Part shown: in pieces, positions 12,784-25,190 of the stretch
Layout: the number at the start of each line of letters is the position of its first letter
Position numbering within the stretch: position 1 is the first letter of the stretch
From: Crossaster papposus
Taxonomy: Eukaryota; Echinodermata; Asteroidea; Velatida; Solasteridae
DNA: 64,000 nucleotides
Reading direction: 5' to 3'
Assembly (NCBI GenBank): GCA_037893245.1
Contig: JBAIAA010000237.1
Span: forward strand, 124,001-188,000
Made by a program: the position numbers and the translations under genes
Notes under the pieces: generated by a model
Told to the model about the DNA's origin: nothing
What the model saw: the letters and a program-made list of their open reading frames with translations, nothing else
The model's database searches: none

Positions 12784-14211
12784 TACACAAAACACTGTAC
12801 GCGATGAGTGTGCGCGGCGCTTATGTTGTTCTTTTTTGCCGTTTAAACGTTGACATTTGATGTGACCACTACATCATCAGCGTCTTCGATTTTTTCCTTC
12901 TCAAAAATAAATGGCTCAAGTGGGTTGGGTTGTTGTGCTAAAATAATGGACAAGACAAAAATAGCTGAAGTATATTCTCTAAACTTTGGAAAGTCAAAAC
13001 TAGATATGTCAGTAAAAAGGTCTACCGATCATATCGTGGCAAAAAAACCAAAAAAAACCCGGGTCGATGGGTAATTTTGACCGCTTTGTAGACCATTAAA
13101 ACTGCAAGCAGTAAGTCGGGACTACCTCCTGGACTTGTGGAGACGTCCCGCGCGTATAGGGGTGCACTAGCCTAAGTCAAGCCCCATTGAAAACAGTGTA
13201 AAATCAACAACGTTCAGGGCAAAGTTTCATGCAAACCGACATCACTGGGGTTTCTGAAACAACAATCAAAACATTGCCTTGGTCTTTATCTTTCCATTTC
13301 TTTTCAGTTTTTCGTGAGTTAGCCAATAACATTTTTAAATATTCACACCAAAAGAAACTCACCTCCCGAAAAGTGATACTTCCCGAGCCTGCAAGCAGCC
13401 ATTTTACAAATGGCATCCTCGGCACGTTCTCGGGCAATTAGGGCCCATTTTGTAACCGTAATTTTACAAGTCTGCCCTCAGATTGAAGCCCAATAACTAG
13501 GGAGTTGATCCTAGGCTATATTTACACAATCCCACTCTTTTTAAAACCAGACGGCCTTCTTTTAAAAAAAAAACATTGTGTGTGCACATTTCATGCTAAT
13601 GAACTCGCGGAGAAATTCTCACTTCAATTAGCGTATAGTGCACCTATAGTGTGCGTGAAGTTTGTGTGAAACTCTTAGTTTAGCAAAATGTTTAAAAGAA
13701 AATCATTCAAAGTAATCCAGATTCCTCATCTAAATCTAGATCCATCCGAAAATTTGTCGGGATTATTCTTGACCCATAAGCTATCTACCTAACAAGTTTG
13801 GTTAACATTCCTTCAGGAATTTTTCCCGTAATCCTGCTAAGCAGCCCGACAGACATACAGACAAAAATAACCTCCGCCATCCGATTGTTCCACTTTCCAG
13901 GTCAAAATGACACATTTCTGTGTCAAAAAGACCACGACAAAATGTCTTTTTTTTTAATCTGGAGAAGTTTCATTTCTTTAACTAGGAAATGGGTAGAGTA
14001 AATACAGATTGTGATTTAGAGTTATTCTGACCCAGCGGTCGTTAGAGTGTAGGTTTCTTCCCGTTTTATGCGAAAGGTGATTGATAAGTTAGAAGGTAAA
14101 AGGTAGAAGAAGATGAGCTATTATATTTGTCAATGACTGTGCGCGCAGTTCAACTTGTGGAACTATTATGCATGTACACAGATAGTTTGAAAAGGGTCAC
14201 ACTATCACCAG
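12784..14211. other. Intergenic stretch
   Basis: Holds the second copy of the 11030 repeat at about 12930-13115. No gene was recognised in the remainder; the overlapping frames at 13204-13441 are antiparallel shadows without family resemblance. Confidence 0.4.
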
Positions 14212-14629
14212 GGCCTATCACGCTGATCTCCTGAAACAGCTATGGGAGAAAATCATACAGATTCAGCATGGGAAGCTGACAAGAGGGGTGCTCTTCCACC
14301 AGGACAGTACTCCGGCCAACACGTCAACGGTGACCATGGCTGCCCCCCAGAAATGTGAATTCGGACTGTTCAAACACCCGTTCTATATAATTATCCTGAT
14401 TTGGCACCCCCTGACTACTATACCTCTTCCCGATTTTGAAGAAAGATCCCGGTGGTCGCCATTTTGAATCAGACGATGACGTTATTGATACGGTGGACCA
14501 CTTCCTTCTTGGGGACCCAACACGATGGCTTTCTATGTAGGACAGAAAGGACCCGTATGCTCCATGACCGCTGGACTAAAATGTGTTAATGTAGGAGGGG
14601 ACTACCCTGGTATGGTCAAGGAACAATAA
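14212..14629 (+). pseudogene. Mariner-type transposase remnant (C-terminal half)
   Basis: Reading + strand from 14212 gives a mariner-like series: HADLLKQLWEKI, then FHQDSTPANTS (the second catalytic Asp with its usual context), then after frame changes PDLAPPDYY (third Asp region), GGRHFESDDDVI, and a terminal GDYPGMVKEQ before a stop at 14627-14629. At least two frameshifts (near 14385 and 14423) and an internal stop near 14538 break the frame. The N-terminal DNA-binding part is not visible. The family catalyses cut-and-paste transposition at TA sites; this copy cannot encode an active enzyme. It lies directly upstream of the 18-bp satellite. Confidence 0.85.
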
Positions 14630-14744
14630 CTATCTCTTTTCATTATTTTTTAGAAACCATTTGACTATAATTATTCAGTGGAGCCCAGCACTCTAAAAAA
14701 AAAAATTAAAAAAAATTTGCAACACCTTTCAGAAATCGTAATCG

Positions 14745-15360
14745 AATTACATCTTTAATCTGAACTACATCTTTAATCGGAACTAGATCTTTAATCGGAA
14801 CTAGATCTTTAATTGGAACTAGATCTTTAATCGGAACTAGATCTTTAATCGGAACTAGATCTTTAATCGGAACTAGATCTTTAATCGGAACTAGATCTTT
14901 AATCGGAACTAGATCTTTAATCGGAACTAGATCTTTAATCGGAACTAGATCTTTAATCGGAACTAGATCTTTAATCGGAACTAGATCTTTAATCGGAACT
15001 AGATCTTTAATCGGAACTAGATCTTGAATCGGAACTAGATCTTTAATCGGAACTAAATCTTTAATCGGAACTAGATCTTTAATCGGAACTAGATCTTTAA
15101 TCGGTACTAGATCTTTAATCGGAACTAGATCTTTAATCGGAACTAGATCTTTAATCGGAACTAGATCTTTAATCGGAACTAGATCTTTAATCGGAACTAG
15201 ATCTTTAATCGGAACTTGATCTTTAATCGGAACTACATCTTTAATCTGAACTACATCTTTAATCTGAACTACATCTTTAATCTGAACTACATCTTTAATC
15301 GGAACTAGATTTTTAATCGAAACTAGATTTTTAATCGAAACTACATCTTTAATCTGAACT
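14745..15360. repeat. 18-bp satellite, about 34 units
   Basis: The unit ATCTTTAATCGGAACTAG repeats head-to-tail with no spacers. The core is nearly identical from unit to unit. Units at both edges share the variant TCTGAACTAC in place of TCGGAACTAG. It is non-coding because of regular TAA/TAG codons. Confidence 0.97.
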
Positions 15361-16319
15361 TTGCAAAAGGTCCCGGTTCATGCGGGTGGTCCGTGGTAGC
15401 CGTTGCGTTGATGCATCAGCGGTTTAACTGACGCATTCGATATTGTACGCCGCGATTCACACATCGATGTTACGGTTGGTTGATATAGCTAAAACAGTGA
15501 GGGCCGTATTATATTTCAATTCCAAGCGCTAAAATAATCAGAGAGCCGCCAGGTTTTTTATTTTTGTACAAGCTCAGTTCAAATTGATTATGAATATTAA
15601 TTACTCATTACTTGAAATAAATCCGGGAAGTCGTGTTTGTTTTAAATCGAATGCAATTCTGGTCCATAATCTAATTCGTCTATACGAGAGCTCTTGTGAA
15701 ACAACAGGGGGAAAACAGAAATGCAATTACACAATTGAACATTTTAATTTGTTTTGGAGAAGATCCGAGGGGCGCCGATAAGACATGTTCAGACTTGTTT
15801 TTCATTTTATTTTATTTTATTTTATTTTATTTTGCACGATTCTTTTTTGTATGATTCCTGATCCAGCAGAAGATTCGTTTTATAATTAAACACTGTTGGA
15901 GTCAAATTAAATTGACATACATAATATAGCTTTATGAAAATGTTCTACTTTTAGTTTCAAGGTTCTCTGGGGATATGACGTCAAGTAGCGAAGCGCAGTA
16001 CTCTGGGTTCTTTAGAGCAAGGGGAGGGGGGGGGGGGTCTCATTTTTTAGAACCCTATTCTTGTCAGGAAAGCCTTGTGATTGTTACCGCCCTCGTTAAT
16101 GTACGCGTTTTGATTATGGCGTATATTCAGAACATGAGCCGCTATATAATTGAACTCATGTAATGTTCATTATAGGGCCTACGGAGCGACGCTAATTTCC
16201 GGCGCGAGATTTCTCGTTACTTCACAGCTTAAATTATTAATTGACAGTTTAATTGTACTGGTCATTGGAAATCAACTGCGTATAACACTGAGGAATCGCA
16301 GGGTTAAATTCACCTGATT

Positions 16320-16700
16320 ATGAGTGAAAACTGCAACTACACCAACAGATGGGGTTTAGCCTATCTGGTACAAACTCACCTACGTACGGTTCAGTTCATG
16401 TATTTTCGACCCATTTGAAATTTGGACCCAATATACCCTATATTATACCCTAACCCAAACACTTACCCTAACCCCACATCCCAACCCTAGTTTTTGAGTA
16501 ATTTAAGTAAAATTCAAAAATCTAATTCGTGAAATTTCTAGTGGAGACCTATTCACATATAGAATGTACCCTTTGGAGACCCTTTCACTCCCATTGTCCC
16601 CATTGTCCCCATTGTGTTCACGTCTCCAGAGGGTACCGTATTTCGCACCAGATGAACTCGACCCAATTATGGGTTATAGTTGCAGTTTTCGCCCATAATT
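16320..16700. repeat. Foldback element
   Basis: The left end TGAGTGAAAACTGCAACTA and a nearby ATCTGGT are mirrored at the right by ACCAGATGAA and TAGTTGCAGTTTTCGCCCA. Between them is degenerate CCCTAACCC-type sequence (16440-16495) and a block related to the palindrome at 2294. Confidence 0.65.
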
Positions 16701-17354
16701 TGTCGTCGTCGTCGTTCTACCCATGACTGAGTATTCTTTAAACAATTGATGAAGTTTCTGCAATCGGGTCGATTTTGAGCTTTGATTTAGCAGGTGTATA
16801 ATTGACTTCTTTGTTAGAGTATCGAATCCGTCTGTCAATAGGATTGTCTGCCTTCCCCTATTTCTTTTCCCCCTCCACTTTGCCGAACAAAATGAGTTTC
16901 TCCATCACGCCTGGTATTGCGACCCAAACATTGCCCAGTTTCACAACTGGGTAAATGTAAACCCCATGGAATCTTAACGGCGTGGGGTCCAAAGACCCTA
17001 GTGGAGGGTTAGAGACAAAGCCCCCTGAATATCGATCTTAGCAATTTCAGAATCCAGGTTGGCAAATGGTGACAAATAGTGAAAACTAATATAGTATTCG
17101 AATATTCGAAACTTGGCTCATACGCTTTAATACAATCAATTAATTATCATGTAGCGTGTGGGGAAAAGGCACTTTCTGGCATACGCGTATAACATTGGGG
17201 GGATAATTAGTCAAAATCTTGTGGGATATAACCCCCCCGAGGCCCCCCGTCCCGGTTTCTACGCCTATGTTTTTCAGTTCATTTTCTGATTCTTCGATGT
17301 TTTGTGCCAGCACGATCTTTAAAACCAATTAAAACAGATATTATATACCCAGCC

Positions 17355-17560
17355 CGATATAAGATCGAGGGACTCCCCCCTCAGTCCGCTAAACCTATAC
17401 ACTCTCTATAATATTGTTACCTAACGCACCCCCCCCCCCTAAAAACCTAAAATGAATTCCTTAGAAACCGTAACATTCTGCAAGCACAATGGCCACCACC
17501 ACAGGGGGGAGGTTCTCTCCGTCTAATATCTTACTATTATGTATAATTCGGTAGACTACT
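17355..17560 (+). repeat. Dispersed repeat family P, copy 2
   Basis: Same block order as the copies at 7440 (inverted), 23240, 42345 and 42700. An 11-base C run (17429-17439) sits at the position where other copies carry 13 and 22 Cs. Confidence 0.7.
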
Positions 17561-18660
17561 TTCAAGGACGCATGTGTGTGTTTTTGTTTTGTTAATGACC
17601 TTCTTCTATAGTTACCCGTCTTGCCTTGCGGATGTAGTATCGTGGCAGCCATCGACCGCATTGTGTTATTTTATTCCCCCTGCAGCTCTCGTGCAGGAAA
17701 CGTGAACTAATTTAATCAGTAGTAACCTTAATGTTCTGCCACTTAGAAGTCAATTTACCTCTCCGCCGCAAAATCAATGGGGATAATGCTCCATGCATGT
17801 AGTTTATTGATACAGTATACCTACCACATCGCCCCCAAATTAATTAATCAATTTTAGTGTCAGGGTTGTTGCCATGCTGAGCCATGTCGAGGCACGGATG
17901 TGTGTCGCATCGAGTTAATTTTTAAAGAAAGCTTGAAAGAAAACAATAAAACAAGTCGAAATCTCTGTGATTGGATGCCTGATTATTGGGTTATAGTTAC
18001 TGAAAGTATTTCGGATGCGCGGGCTAAATTAGAACTGTTGGTTTATCAATGTGGTATTACATGTCGTTTGGATATTGGAACCGAGGAAATTATATTCGGC
18101 GATATAGCTCATTGTTGATAAATACTTAATAGGCCTACTACCCAAAGTCGGTAACGCAATTGAGTCAAAAGAAGCTCAATATTGAAGAATAGGCTGTTCA
18201 TAATATTACAAGTTCACGCATGCATTAAAGGAAACATGTAGTCTAACATCTTCATTACGCATTTTTTGTTTTAAATCAATAGATTTATGTGTATCAAATG
18301 TGAATAAAAAGCAAAACTGGTTCTAGTGTACGTTTAGTGTGGTAATTTGCCGTCCAGAAATTGACCCCCCCTTTTTAAATTTCGCGGCCACTCAAAATGA
18401 ATGACGTAAATCGAGTCAGAACCCGGACAAATTATCGATAGTCGGTACGCGACGTCTAGGTACGAGACGGGTTCGCGTGGCCACGTACGCACACATTGTT
18501 GTGTGTACGAGAGTGAACGAATCCCGTACGCCTTGTGCACACGTACGTACGTACATGTACATGTAAACGCGATCACCCACACGCACGCTGTCCAAAGCAA
18601 AGGATACCGTACAAAGTACATATGTACATGTACATGTACAGTAATCGGCGCGGACTAAAC

Positions 18661-18858
18661 ATGGACGATCGTGAAAGTTCTTCGTCGGTTTTTAGTGAAT
18701 CTGACGAAAACAGTACAGATTCGTCCGATTGGAATATCGTTAGGACAGCATCTGACTTCAGCATGTTTTTTAAGGGCATGCCAAAGTTGCTGTACAGACC
18801 AGTGTCAAAGCACGACCGCTCAAAATGGTCGCTGCAGATCGGGCCGAAAAATCACTAG
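18661..18858 (+). CDS. Possible small ORF, Ser/Asp-rich, unknown
   Basis: An ATG at 18661 opens a 65-codon frame. The first 25 residues are rich in Ser, Asp and Glu, and the rest is mixed with no recognised motif. A good splice-donor match (TG|GTAAGA, GT at 18893) lies just after the stop but in another frame. I do not recognise the product and there is no independent support for expression. It could equally be a chance frame or part of a non-coding transcript. Confidence 0.15.
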   Translation: MDDRESSSSVFSESDENSTDSSDWNIVRTASDFSMFFKGMPKLLYRPVSKHDRSKWSLQIGPKNH

Positions 18859-20352
18859 GCCCGGCGGGACCACTTCGCTCTGGTAAGATTTACTTTGGCT
18901 GTCCAAATCCTCCGATATTTAGGATCAGCCGGAAACAAATGAAGGCTTACTCCATCCTTGGTAGTTTTGCTACACCCAGCAGCTACACATCTAGTCGGCA
19001 TGACTGAAAACAGTTGTATTTTTACCCTGATTTAGAATAAAAAACCGGCATGGTAAACTCGTAGACAAAGACTTGTTGCATGCAATGCGCGCATAATGCA
19101 AGCCAGGCCCGGGTAGCGCCCCCCGCAGCGAGGCAATTCTCTGCCTCGATTTTTGTCATACCCCACGCGAAGTTTTATGTTAATGAGGCTTCCCTTTGAG
19201 AGGCGGAGTGGTATGACTAAACATTTTCAAAAATTATTTTCTCCCATTTATCACAGAAAATAAACACAACCTCACACATAATGTTGTTGTCAATATGATA
19301 CTTTATTGATTTAAGCAAAAAAAAACCTTATTACATGTTTCCTTTAACCCTAATGTACAGTACACAGTACTACAAAACACCAGGGTTGTAGTCGTATCCC
19401 TGCAAGTCCGGTCACAAGTCCCTTCATAAAGGCAGTCACAAGTAACTGGATGAACAATGACAAAGGAATGCTTTTGTCAAAGCTGATTTGAATAGCTTGT
19501 GATTTGAATTGGAACTGAAGGACTTGTGATGGACTTGCAGGGACTTGCAGGGACTTGTGATGGACTCGACTACATCCCTGCAAAATACTACACAAATCTC
19601 ACATATAGGCCAGTGTAGTACATGTACTGCATACTGCAGTTTACTCAAGTAGTATTTTGTAGTGTTGGGTGACGTTATAGGGTTTTGCATGAGGTCACAC
19701 ACGTTACCGAAATAGTTATATTGTGACATGAATAAGCCTAATTTTGAAAGTAAATTTGGAGTATTTTATAATAAAGTTGCTTTTCGTTGGGGTAGTAAAG
19801 TTGCGTGTTTTTTGTTTTGTTTTGTTTTTTGTTTTTGCATTTTTTAGGGGCAAGTATATTTTATACTCTTTCTCTTTTAAGTCGCGTTTGGGTTATTATT
19901 TCATACCTGAACAATGTAGAAGTAGAAACACCATGTGCCTGTAGCCCAGAAAAAAATACCACACGCCTTTTAGTGAAGTGCGTAGGCATATGCCTATACA
20001 TAAGCCGCGCTCGTTTTGTTCTGCTGCGCGTTGAGCTCAGGTCGTTTTTGCGGATTATCAAGATATTGCTATACGGACCAAAACACCTTATAGACAAGCA
20101 CACCACCACCTCCTAAGGCCAAAACTACCTATACCAATATAGAGGGAGAATCCATCTGGAAGACAAATGATACCAATTCCAATTTGGTCCAGTAGTTTTA
20201 AGCCCAGCCCCTATATCTTGGTATCATTTTTTAGAAAGACTACCTATCTGCGCTTTGTCAGTTTTTATCCGTTTATATTAGTCCTAGGTTACCTTATTCC
20301 AGTACATATTGTATTCCTTTAATAGCTATACAGATTTAAATATTGCTTTCTC

Positions 20353-20570
20353 ATAAAGGTAGAGTATACCAACAAGTAACAAACCTTACTTGTTTTAAAC
20401 AAAATGCCACTAAACTCCTAGTGAAATTATTCCTTCTGGCATGATGTCATGTTCAAGAACACATTAAAAGAAGTTCATTACCAAAGATATACGTCTCAAA
20501 TTACATCGGTAATTTGTTTGTAATCCATCTTCGGTGCGCGCAAGCGTTGACGCGACACGCACATGCGCGT
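20353..20570 (+). repeat. Dispersed repeat, copy 1 of 2
   Basis: Shares with 33720-33935 the blocks CACTAAACTCC, GTGAAATTA, TTTGTAATCCA, GGTGCGCGCAAG and CATGCGCGTAG in the same order. The class is unknown. Confidence 0.6.
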
Positions 20571-21699
20571 AGTCGCTAATTATTGGTCGGTCCGTTGAGT
20601 AGCATCATGTAGTCTTTGCCTAAGACGACTGTATTCAATATTTGAGTGTGCACGTAGTTTATTCTTTTCACGGAGTGCGAGCGCCTGCCGCTAAATTGAC
20701 AAGATTGTAGACCAGCTCCCTCACTCACTCAGTCGTCTTTGCAAACTCCATCCAGCGGTTTATCTTTTTCCTTATTTCGCCGCAGGTTTTTTGTCTAGGG
20801 AGCCAATTAGATATGCAACACAGGCCAGCGCGACTGCTGAATGGGTAGTTGACTGCGTGAAGACGCTATGCCTATTAGAATGTTCGATTTTGCATGAAAA
20901 AATCACGCCCCATTTAAGGGCGGTTGCAAAGCTAAGACGAATGTGTGAGTTTACTAGAGAGATGGACTAACCGTGTCGTTAGCGGGCGCAATCTATGAAC
21001 AGAATACGCGACGTGTACAATCAAAATAATACAGTCGTCTTTGGCAAAGACTATAGGCATCTCGTAGCTGCTATATCGGCAGAATGATAACGCGCCCGGA
21101 ATGCTGATTTTTGACGCATTTCTAAATATGACCCGGCAAATGTTAAATTTAAATCGAGATCTATGATTGTTTTATCGGAATGTACAGCCTTCACAGAGAT
21201 GAAAGTCAGGTTATTTGTTTAGTACATATCTTTAGATTTTGAGCATATTTTTCGCTTCAAATAAAAAAAAAATATGCACGAATGACTAGTGGCCTGTACT
21301 AAAATAGGCCTATTATTTTCTTTTTTAGAATTAGGTGTTCTCGCAGTATTACATTATCACACAGTAGGCCTACATGTATTAGCCCAAATATGCTTAAATA
21401 TTTGTTCACTATTCCACTGATGAAAACTTTAAATCAAAACTAAAGGTAAAAAGTTGCAAACAATTTATACAAGCACATAAAATGTTGCTTTGACCGTCAG
21501 AATGATTGTCGAAAAAAAAGGATATATTAGTTATTTTCCTGCGGCCGTAATATAATTGACAAGCCCTTACGTGTACAAAATGCGGCTTAATCGGTTGACT
21601 CCGTTATTTTGTCTTCGGTTCATCTCAACACAAAAAAATTAAACACAGAGTCATTACGTTGAAACCAACACGACCCTGCTTTCACCATTATAAAAACCA

Positions 21700-22127
21700 A
21701 GGGTGTTACAGCCGATAATGTATAACCAACGGACAATGTACCACCAACCGATAATGCCACACAAATTGACCGCTAACTGCATCACTAACCGATAATATAA
21801 CAAAACAATGGGCGATATAGTGTAGTAACTTTGTCTCCACTTTTGGTCAATTTCTGTTACTTTATCAGTTAGGACCGACATTGTAGTAAATTTTATCTGA
21901 TATCTTCGGACAATATTAACAAAATCCATTAGAAGAAAAAAATATCCTGGTCAACCCAAAAGGTTTATACAAATCAAAGATGTTCCTGACGTGTTTGATA
22001 CATCACTATATAGTCAATGTTTGTTACATGATCGGCTATTATAGTGATATAGTACCGGTCGGTGTGTGTGTCACAATCGGTTAGTAATACATTATCCGTT
22101 AGTTAATACATTATCAGTTGTAACAAA
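21700..22127. repeat. Diverged foldback with CCGATAATG repeats
   Basis: Several copies of ACCGATAATG-like sequence at 21707-21802 are answered by inverted copies (CATTATCCGTTAG, CATTATCAGTT) at 22078-22125. The arms are well diverged. Confidence 0.45.
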
Positions 22128-22185
22128 GGCTTTTCACTTCCCAGAAAACCCAATTCAATTATAGTATTTGTACGACTGTTACGTG

Positions 22186-22194
22186 TATAAATAG
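22186..22194 (+). promoter_or_regulatory. Possible TATA box
   Basis: GTATAAATAG lies about 730 bases upstream of the homeobox exon. It might mark an internal promoter of the UNCX-like gene, but no downstream coding start that splices in phase was found. A chance match is quite possible. Confidence 0.15.
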
Positions 22195-22918
22195 TTTTAA
22201 AAGGCTGGAAGCTGCACACGGGGAGTGAATATAGTTAGTAGCAGTGTTGCGAGAGAGTCTAAACACCGGCTAGTGTTTTTGTTTTATATGATTGAAAGCC
22301 GGCGGGTAAGGGGCCGGTCTCGGTCAGCATAGCCCCTTTTCTATACCGTCCCCATCTCTCTCACTGTCTCTTCGCTCGAGCGAGGAACACAGCGCGGGCG
22401 GGCGCATTATCGACCGGGCTAGGCCCTACTACCTCTCCTCAAATTTCATTGCAAAGAGTGGGTTGTCACTCATCTTGCAACACTTCGCTACATTGCATGC
22501 AGTCGACATTATTGATGGGCACGGCGCAGTCATTTCGGAGCGTGTAATGGGAGGGCATTTCCAGTCATCAAGATTGTTTTGAGGAGAAAGTAGAGAGGAA
22601 GAAGAAGAGAGGCACTAAATATCAAGATCTTCCAAGGAAGAAGAAAACAAGTATCCAATTCTGTTCTTGTAAAACAGGATGGGTCCTATAGTTTGAAGTG
22701 GAAAGCTAGACCAGTCTTTGGGAGGTGATAAACAGCGCAAGTGGTCTGATAGACGGACCAATAACTCCCACACCTCCCGTGTAACAAATCTTCCTTTCGC
22801 CTCTCAGAGGAAGCCCTGAGCAAAGACATACCCTCGAGAGGTAGAGGTAACCATTTCGGGCAATTAATCACTCTACTTTCTTCCACCTTGCTCCATTTCT
22901 CTTGTATTATATGTACAG

Positions 22919-23088
22919 ACGGAGAAGGGAAGGACGGCAGCGGATCCAAGAGGCGCCGCAGCCGGACCAACTTTAACGGCTGGCAGCTGGAAGAGTTGGA
23001 GAGGGCTTTCAACGAGAGCCACTACCCGGACATCTTCACAAGAGAGGCCCTGGCCATGAGGCTGGACCTGGTGGAGTCTAGAGTGCAG
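22919..23088 (+). CDS. UNCX: UNCX/UNC4-like homeobox gene, exon with homeodomain residues 1-46
   Basis: A 170-base internal exon. The acceptor is a pyrimidine-rich stretch ending ACAG at 22918. The donor is CAG|GTGAGG at 23088/23089. It enters in phase 1 and leaves in phase 0. After a short Gly/Lys/Ser linker it encodes homeodomain residues 1-46 (codon 1 at 22951), starting RRRSRTNF and containing [17 protein letters not shown], then ending LVESRVQ. The NESHYPD helix and the rest are typical of the UNC4 family, transcription factors that act in the nucleus in neurons and, in vertebrates, in sclerotome patterning. It continues in frame into 36353. The N-terminal exon, which in vertebrate members carries an FSIDGLL motif, was not found upstream. 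No in-frame damage is seen. The assignment is from residue identity; orthology rests on recall of the family, not a search. Confidence 0.95.
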
Positions 23089-23239
23089 GTGAGGCAGATT
23101 GACTTTCTATCATCCTAATCCTCCATCTTGGTAGTGTTCCGCGGCTACTTGGTCGCGATCGTATAATAATGCACCGCAACGGCACCAGTCAGACTTTAAT
23201 GATTCCATTGCTAAGACTGTATATCCAGCACGATTTAAA

Positions 23240-23405
23240 GCAGAACAGACCGCATTTGTGTCCCTGTACCCTAAACACACTAGATACTATTGTTATCTAC
23301 CCCCCCCCCCCCGTATATCCTGGAAGAAAAAAAATTCCGAGATTATAGGAACACAATGACCAATACAAAATAAGGGGGTGTCCTTTTGCCTTATGTCTTG
23401 CTTAC
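23240..23405 (+). repeat. Dispersed repeat family P, copy 3
   Basis: Block order matches the other P copies: ACTATTGTTAT, a 13-base C run (23300-23312), ATTCCGAGATTATAGGAACA, CAATGACCAATACAAA. Confidence 0.65.
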
Positions 23406-25190
23406 CTGATAATTCCCAACCGTTGTATTGTTTTGTATGAGGTATACAGGATCACGGTACAATTTGTTCTTTTTCCCTAAACAAAAAAAACTTTAAACAG
23501 GATAGCACAACAACATTTGCTATAGAATACGAAGTAAAAGCAAATGTTGTATAAGTTTTGGTTGTTTTTAAGCTTGATAGTTTCAAATCATGTCCGCCTT
23601 CATGTTTACAGGATTATAGGTCAAGTCAGTTCCGAAATCGTTGTTCTTTTCCCGTTTTCTTACGCGAATTCACAATAACACTCTGCAGGGTGAATTGAAA
23701 CAACTCTGCAGCTATTTTGTCTTGCCCCCTGACTGCTCGTGCCAAAATGCACCAAAACGGTCACCTGTACAAAATGTTTTGAAGTCGCGTGTTAGAAATG
23801 GAGAGAACCAAATTGATATTGGGCTACGCCATTTCTCTCGTGTCGTAAATTTGATATATTTTTTTTCAGGAACATTACACGAGAGATAATGCCATTTTGT
23901 GATGTTTATACTGCACGTATGAATCCCGGACGTATCCCCAAGTATTATATTATATTTAATGACAAATAGATTCGATAAGTACACATTTTACTGTTAACGT
24001 GGTCGTTATTAAACGCATCATGGGATACCATTCATATCACGTATACACCATTCCATTTTGCCTAATTTACCGGACTTAAACATTTTACGCGTCAGGCAGA
24101 AAGTGCGGATGGCTTGCCTTCAATTAGTCCCAGCGCCGAATTATCAATTTTCAAAACAAAACGTGTTCTCCATTAGTTTGTAGTAAACTTAAGCCCGCCA
24201 TTGCCATTATTTTGAATTATATTACGGGCACTTAAAACCCTTCCTCCCGCTAGAAAGATATTGTTTATAGCGATGTGGTTAATATATATTTACGAGGAAT
24301 TTCACATTGAGTGTATTCAAGTATTATGGCCACACGCTCCACGCAGGCGCACGTTCAATTTGCTTTTGGTTTTTATTCGAAAAGCACTTTCCTGGTTTGA
24401 ATTGATTCAATGAGTCGCAGTGGTCTTTTACCAAATGTTCCTTCGATTAGTTTAAGGTTTTTAATGGTAAACTGAGAATACACCCATTTGTTGCAAATGT
24501 CCCACATTAATGTGCCTGTGTGGGATGAACGAGACAGTAAACTTTCTGGCGCTGTGGCTCGTTTGTCATGATTTAACAGGCGCAATTTACAATGCGCACT
24601 TGAAAGCCTTAAGCCTCTCGCCGGCATAAATCCAAATTCTGTGATAGATTCCCCCAGCCGTAATTCTGTCACCGTACGGATAACGCACAGTTATAAAACC
24701 GCAATTACTTCTTTCGGCGACTCGGCTTGTTTTTGTACAACCCTTCTATTTGCCAATATGGTAAAGAAGGTAAACAAACAACAAATATTAAAGAAAATAT
24801 ATAAAAATTAAATTAAAAAAACTTGGTAGGCCTAGTTGTTTTTCCCGGGCAAAAAAACACTGTGCTCCTTTGAGCGCGACGGGGCCAAGCAGGCCGGCCG
24901 CCCCACAGATGAAGTATGGATCTTGAAACCGCTGGGCCGTTACATTGACAAGAGTATGTTATGGAGGGAAATGACAAACACAAATATGTGCATAATATTT
25001 GCCAGTTGGCTAAGCTGGAGGGGAAATTAATTGACATGCGGACTAAATTTTAACCCGGGAAAAAAGGTACTAAGTCAATGATATAGCGTATACCGCGCGC
25101 GGCCGGCAATCGCGCGCGACGCGCAGCCTGGGCCAAAAGAAAGCAAGAAGAAGAGCGAGGCAATAATTACTAATATAAAAACACTGGTAA

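Larger units (their letters stand above)
15361..18660. other. Intergenic stretch
   Basis: No gene was recognised. Contents are a TTTTA microsatellite (about 15799-15835), a 12-base G run (16026-16037), a foldback at 16320-16700, a P-family repeat at 17355-17560, and ACATGT-type alternating sequence at 18540-18640. A complex AT-rich stretch at 16185-16275 is a weak candidate for regulatory DNA. Confidence 0.4.
18859..22185. other. Upstream flank or intron of the UNCX-like gene
   Basis: No conserved exon was recognised. A dispersed repeat lies at 20353-20570 and a diverged foldback with CCGATAATG motifs at 21700-22127. I searched here for an UNC4-type N-terminal exon (an FSIDGLL-like motif ending in a phase-1 donor) and did not find one. 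Confidence 0.4.

Noticed and set aside
14745-15360. Regularly repeated array that could be mistaken for a CRISPR
   Set aside because: Units are 18 bp head-to-tail with no spacers, and the DNA is eukaryotic; it is a satellite.
16435-16495. Telomere-like CCCTAA repeats
   Set aside because: Only a few degenerate CCCTAACCC-like units occur, inside a foldback element; not a telomere or a clear interstitial array.
22500-22590. Candidate first exon of the UNCX-like gene with an IDG-like codon series
   Set aside because: The frame stops within 30 codons and the nearest GT donors leave the wrong phase for joining 22919.
22686-23012. Minus-strand ORF overlapping the homeobox exon
   Set aside because: It is antisense to a clearly conserved exon and shows no family resemblance.
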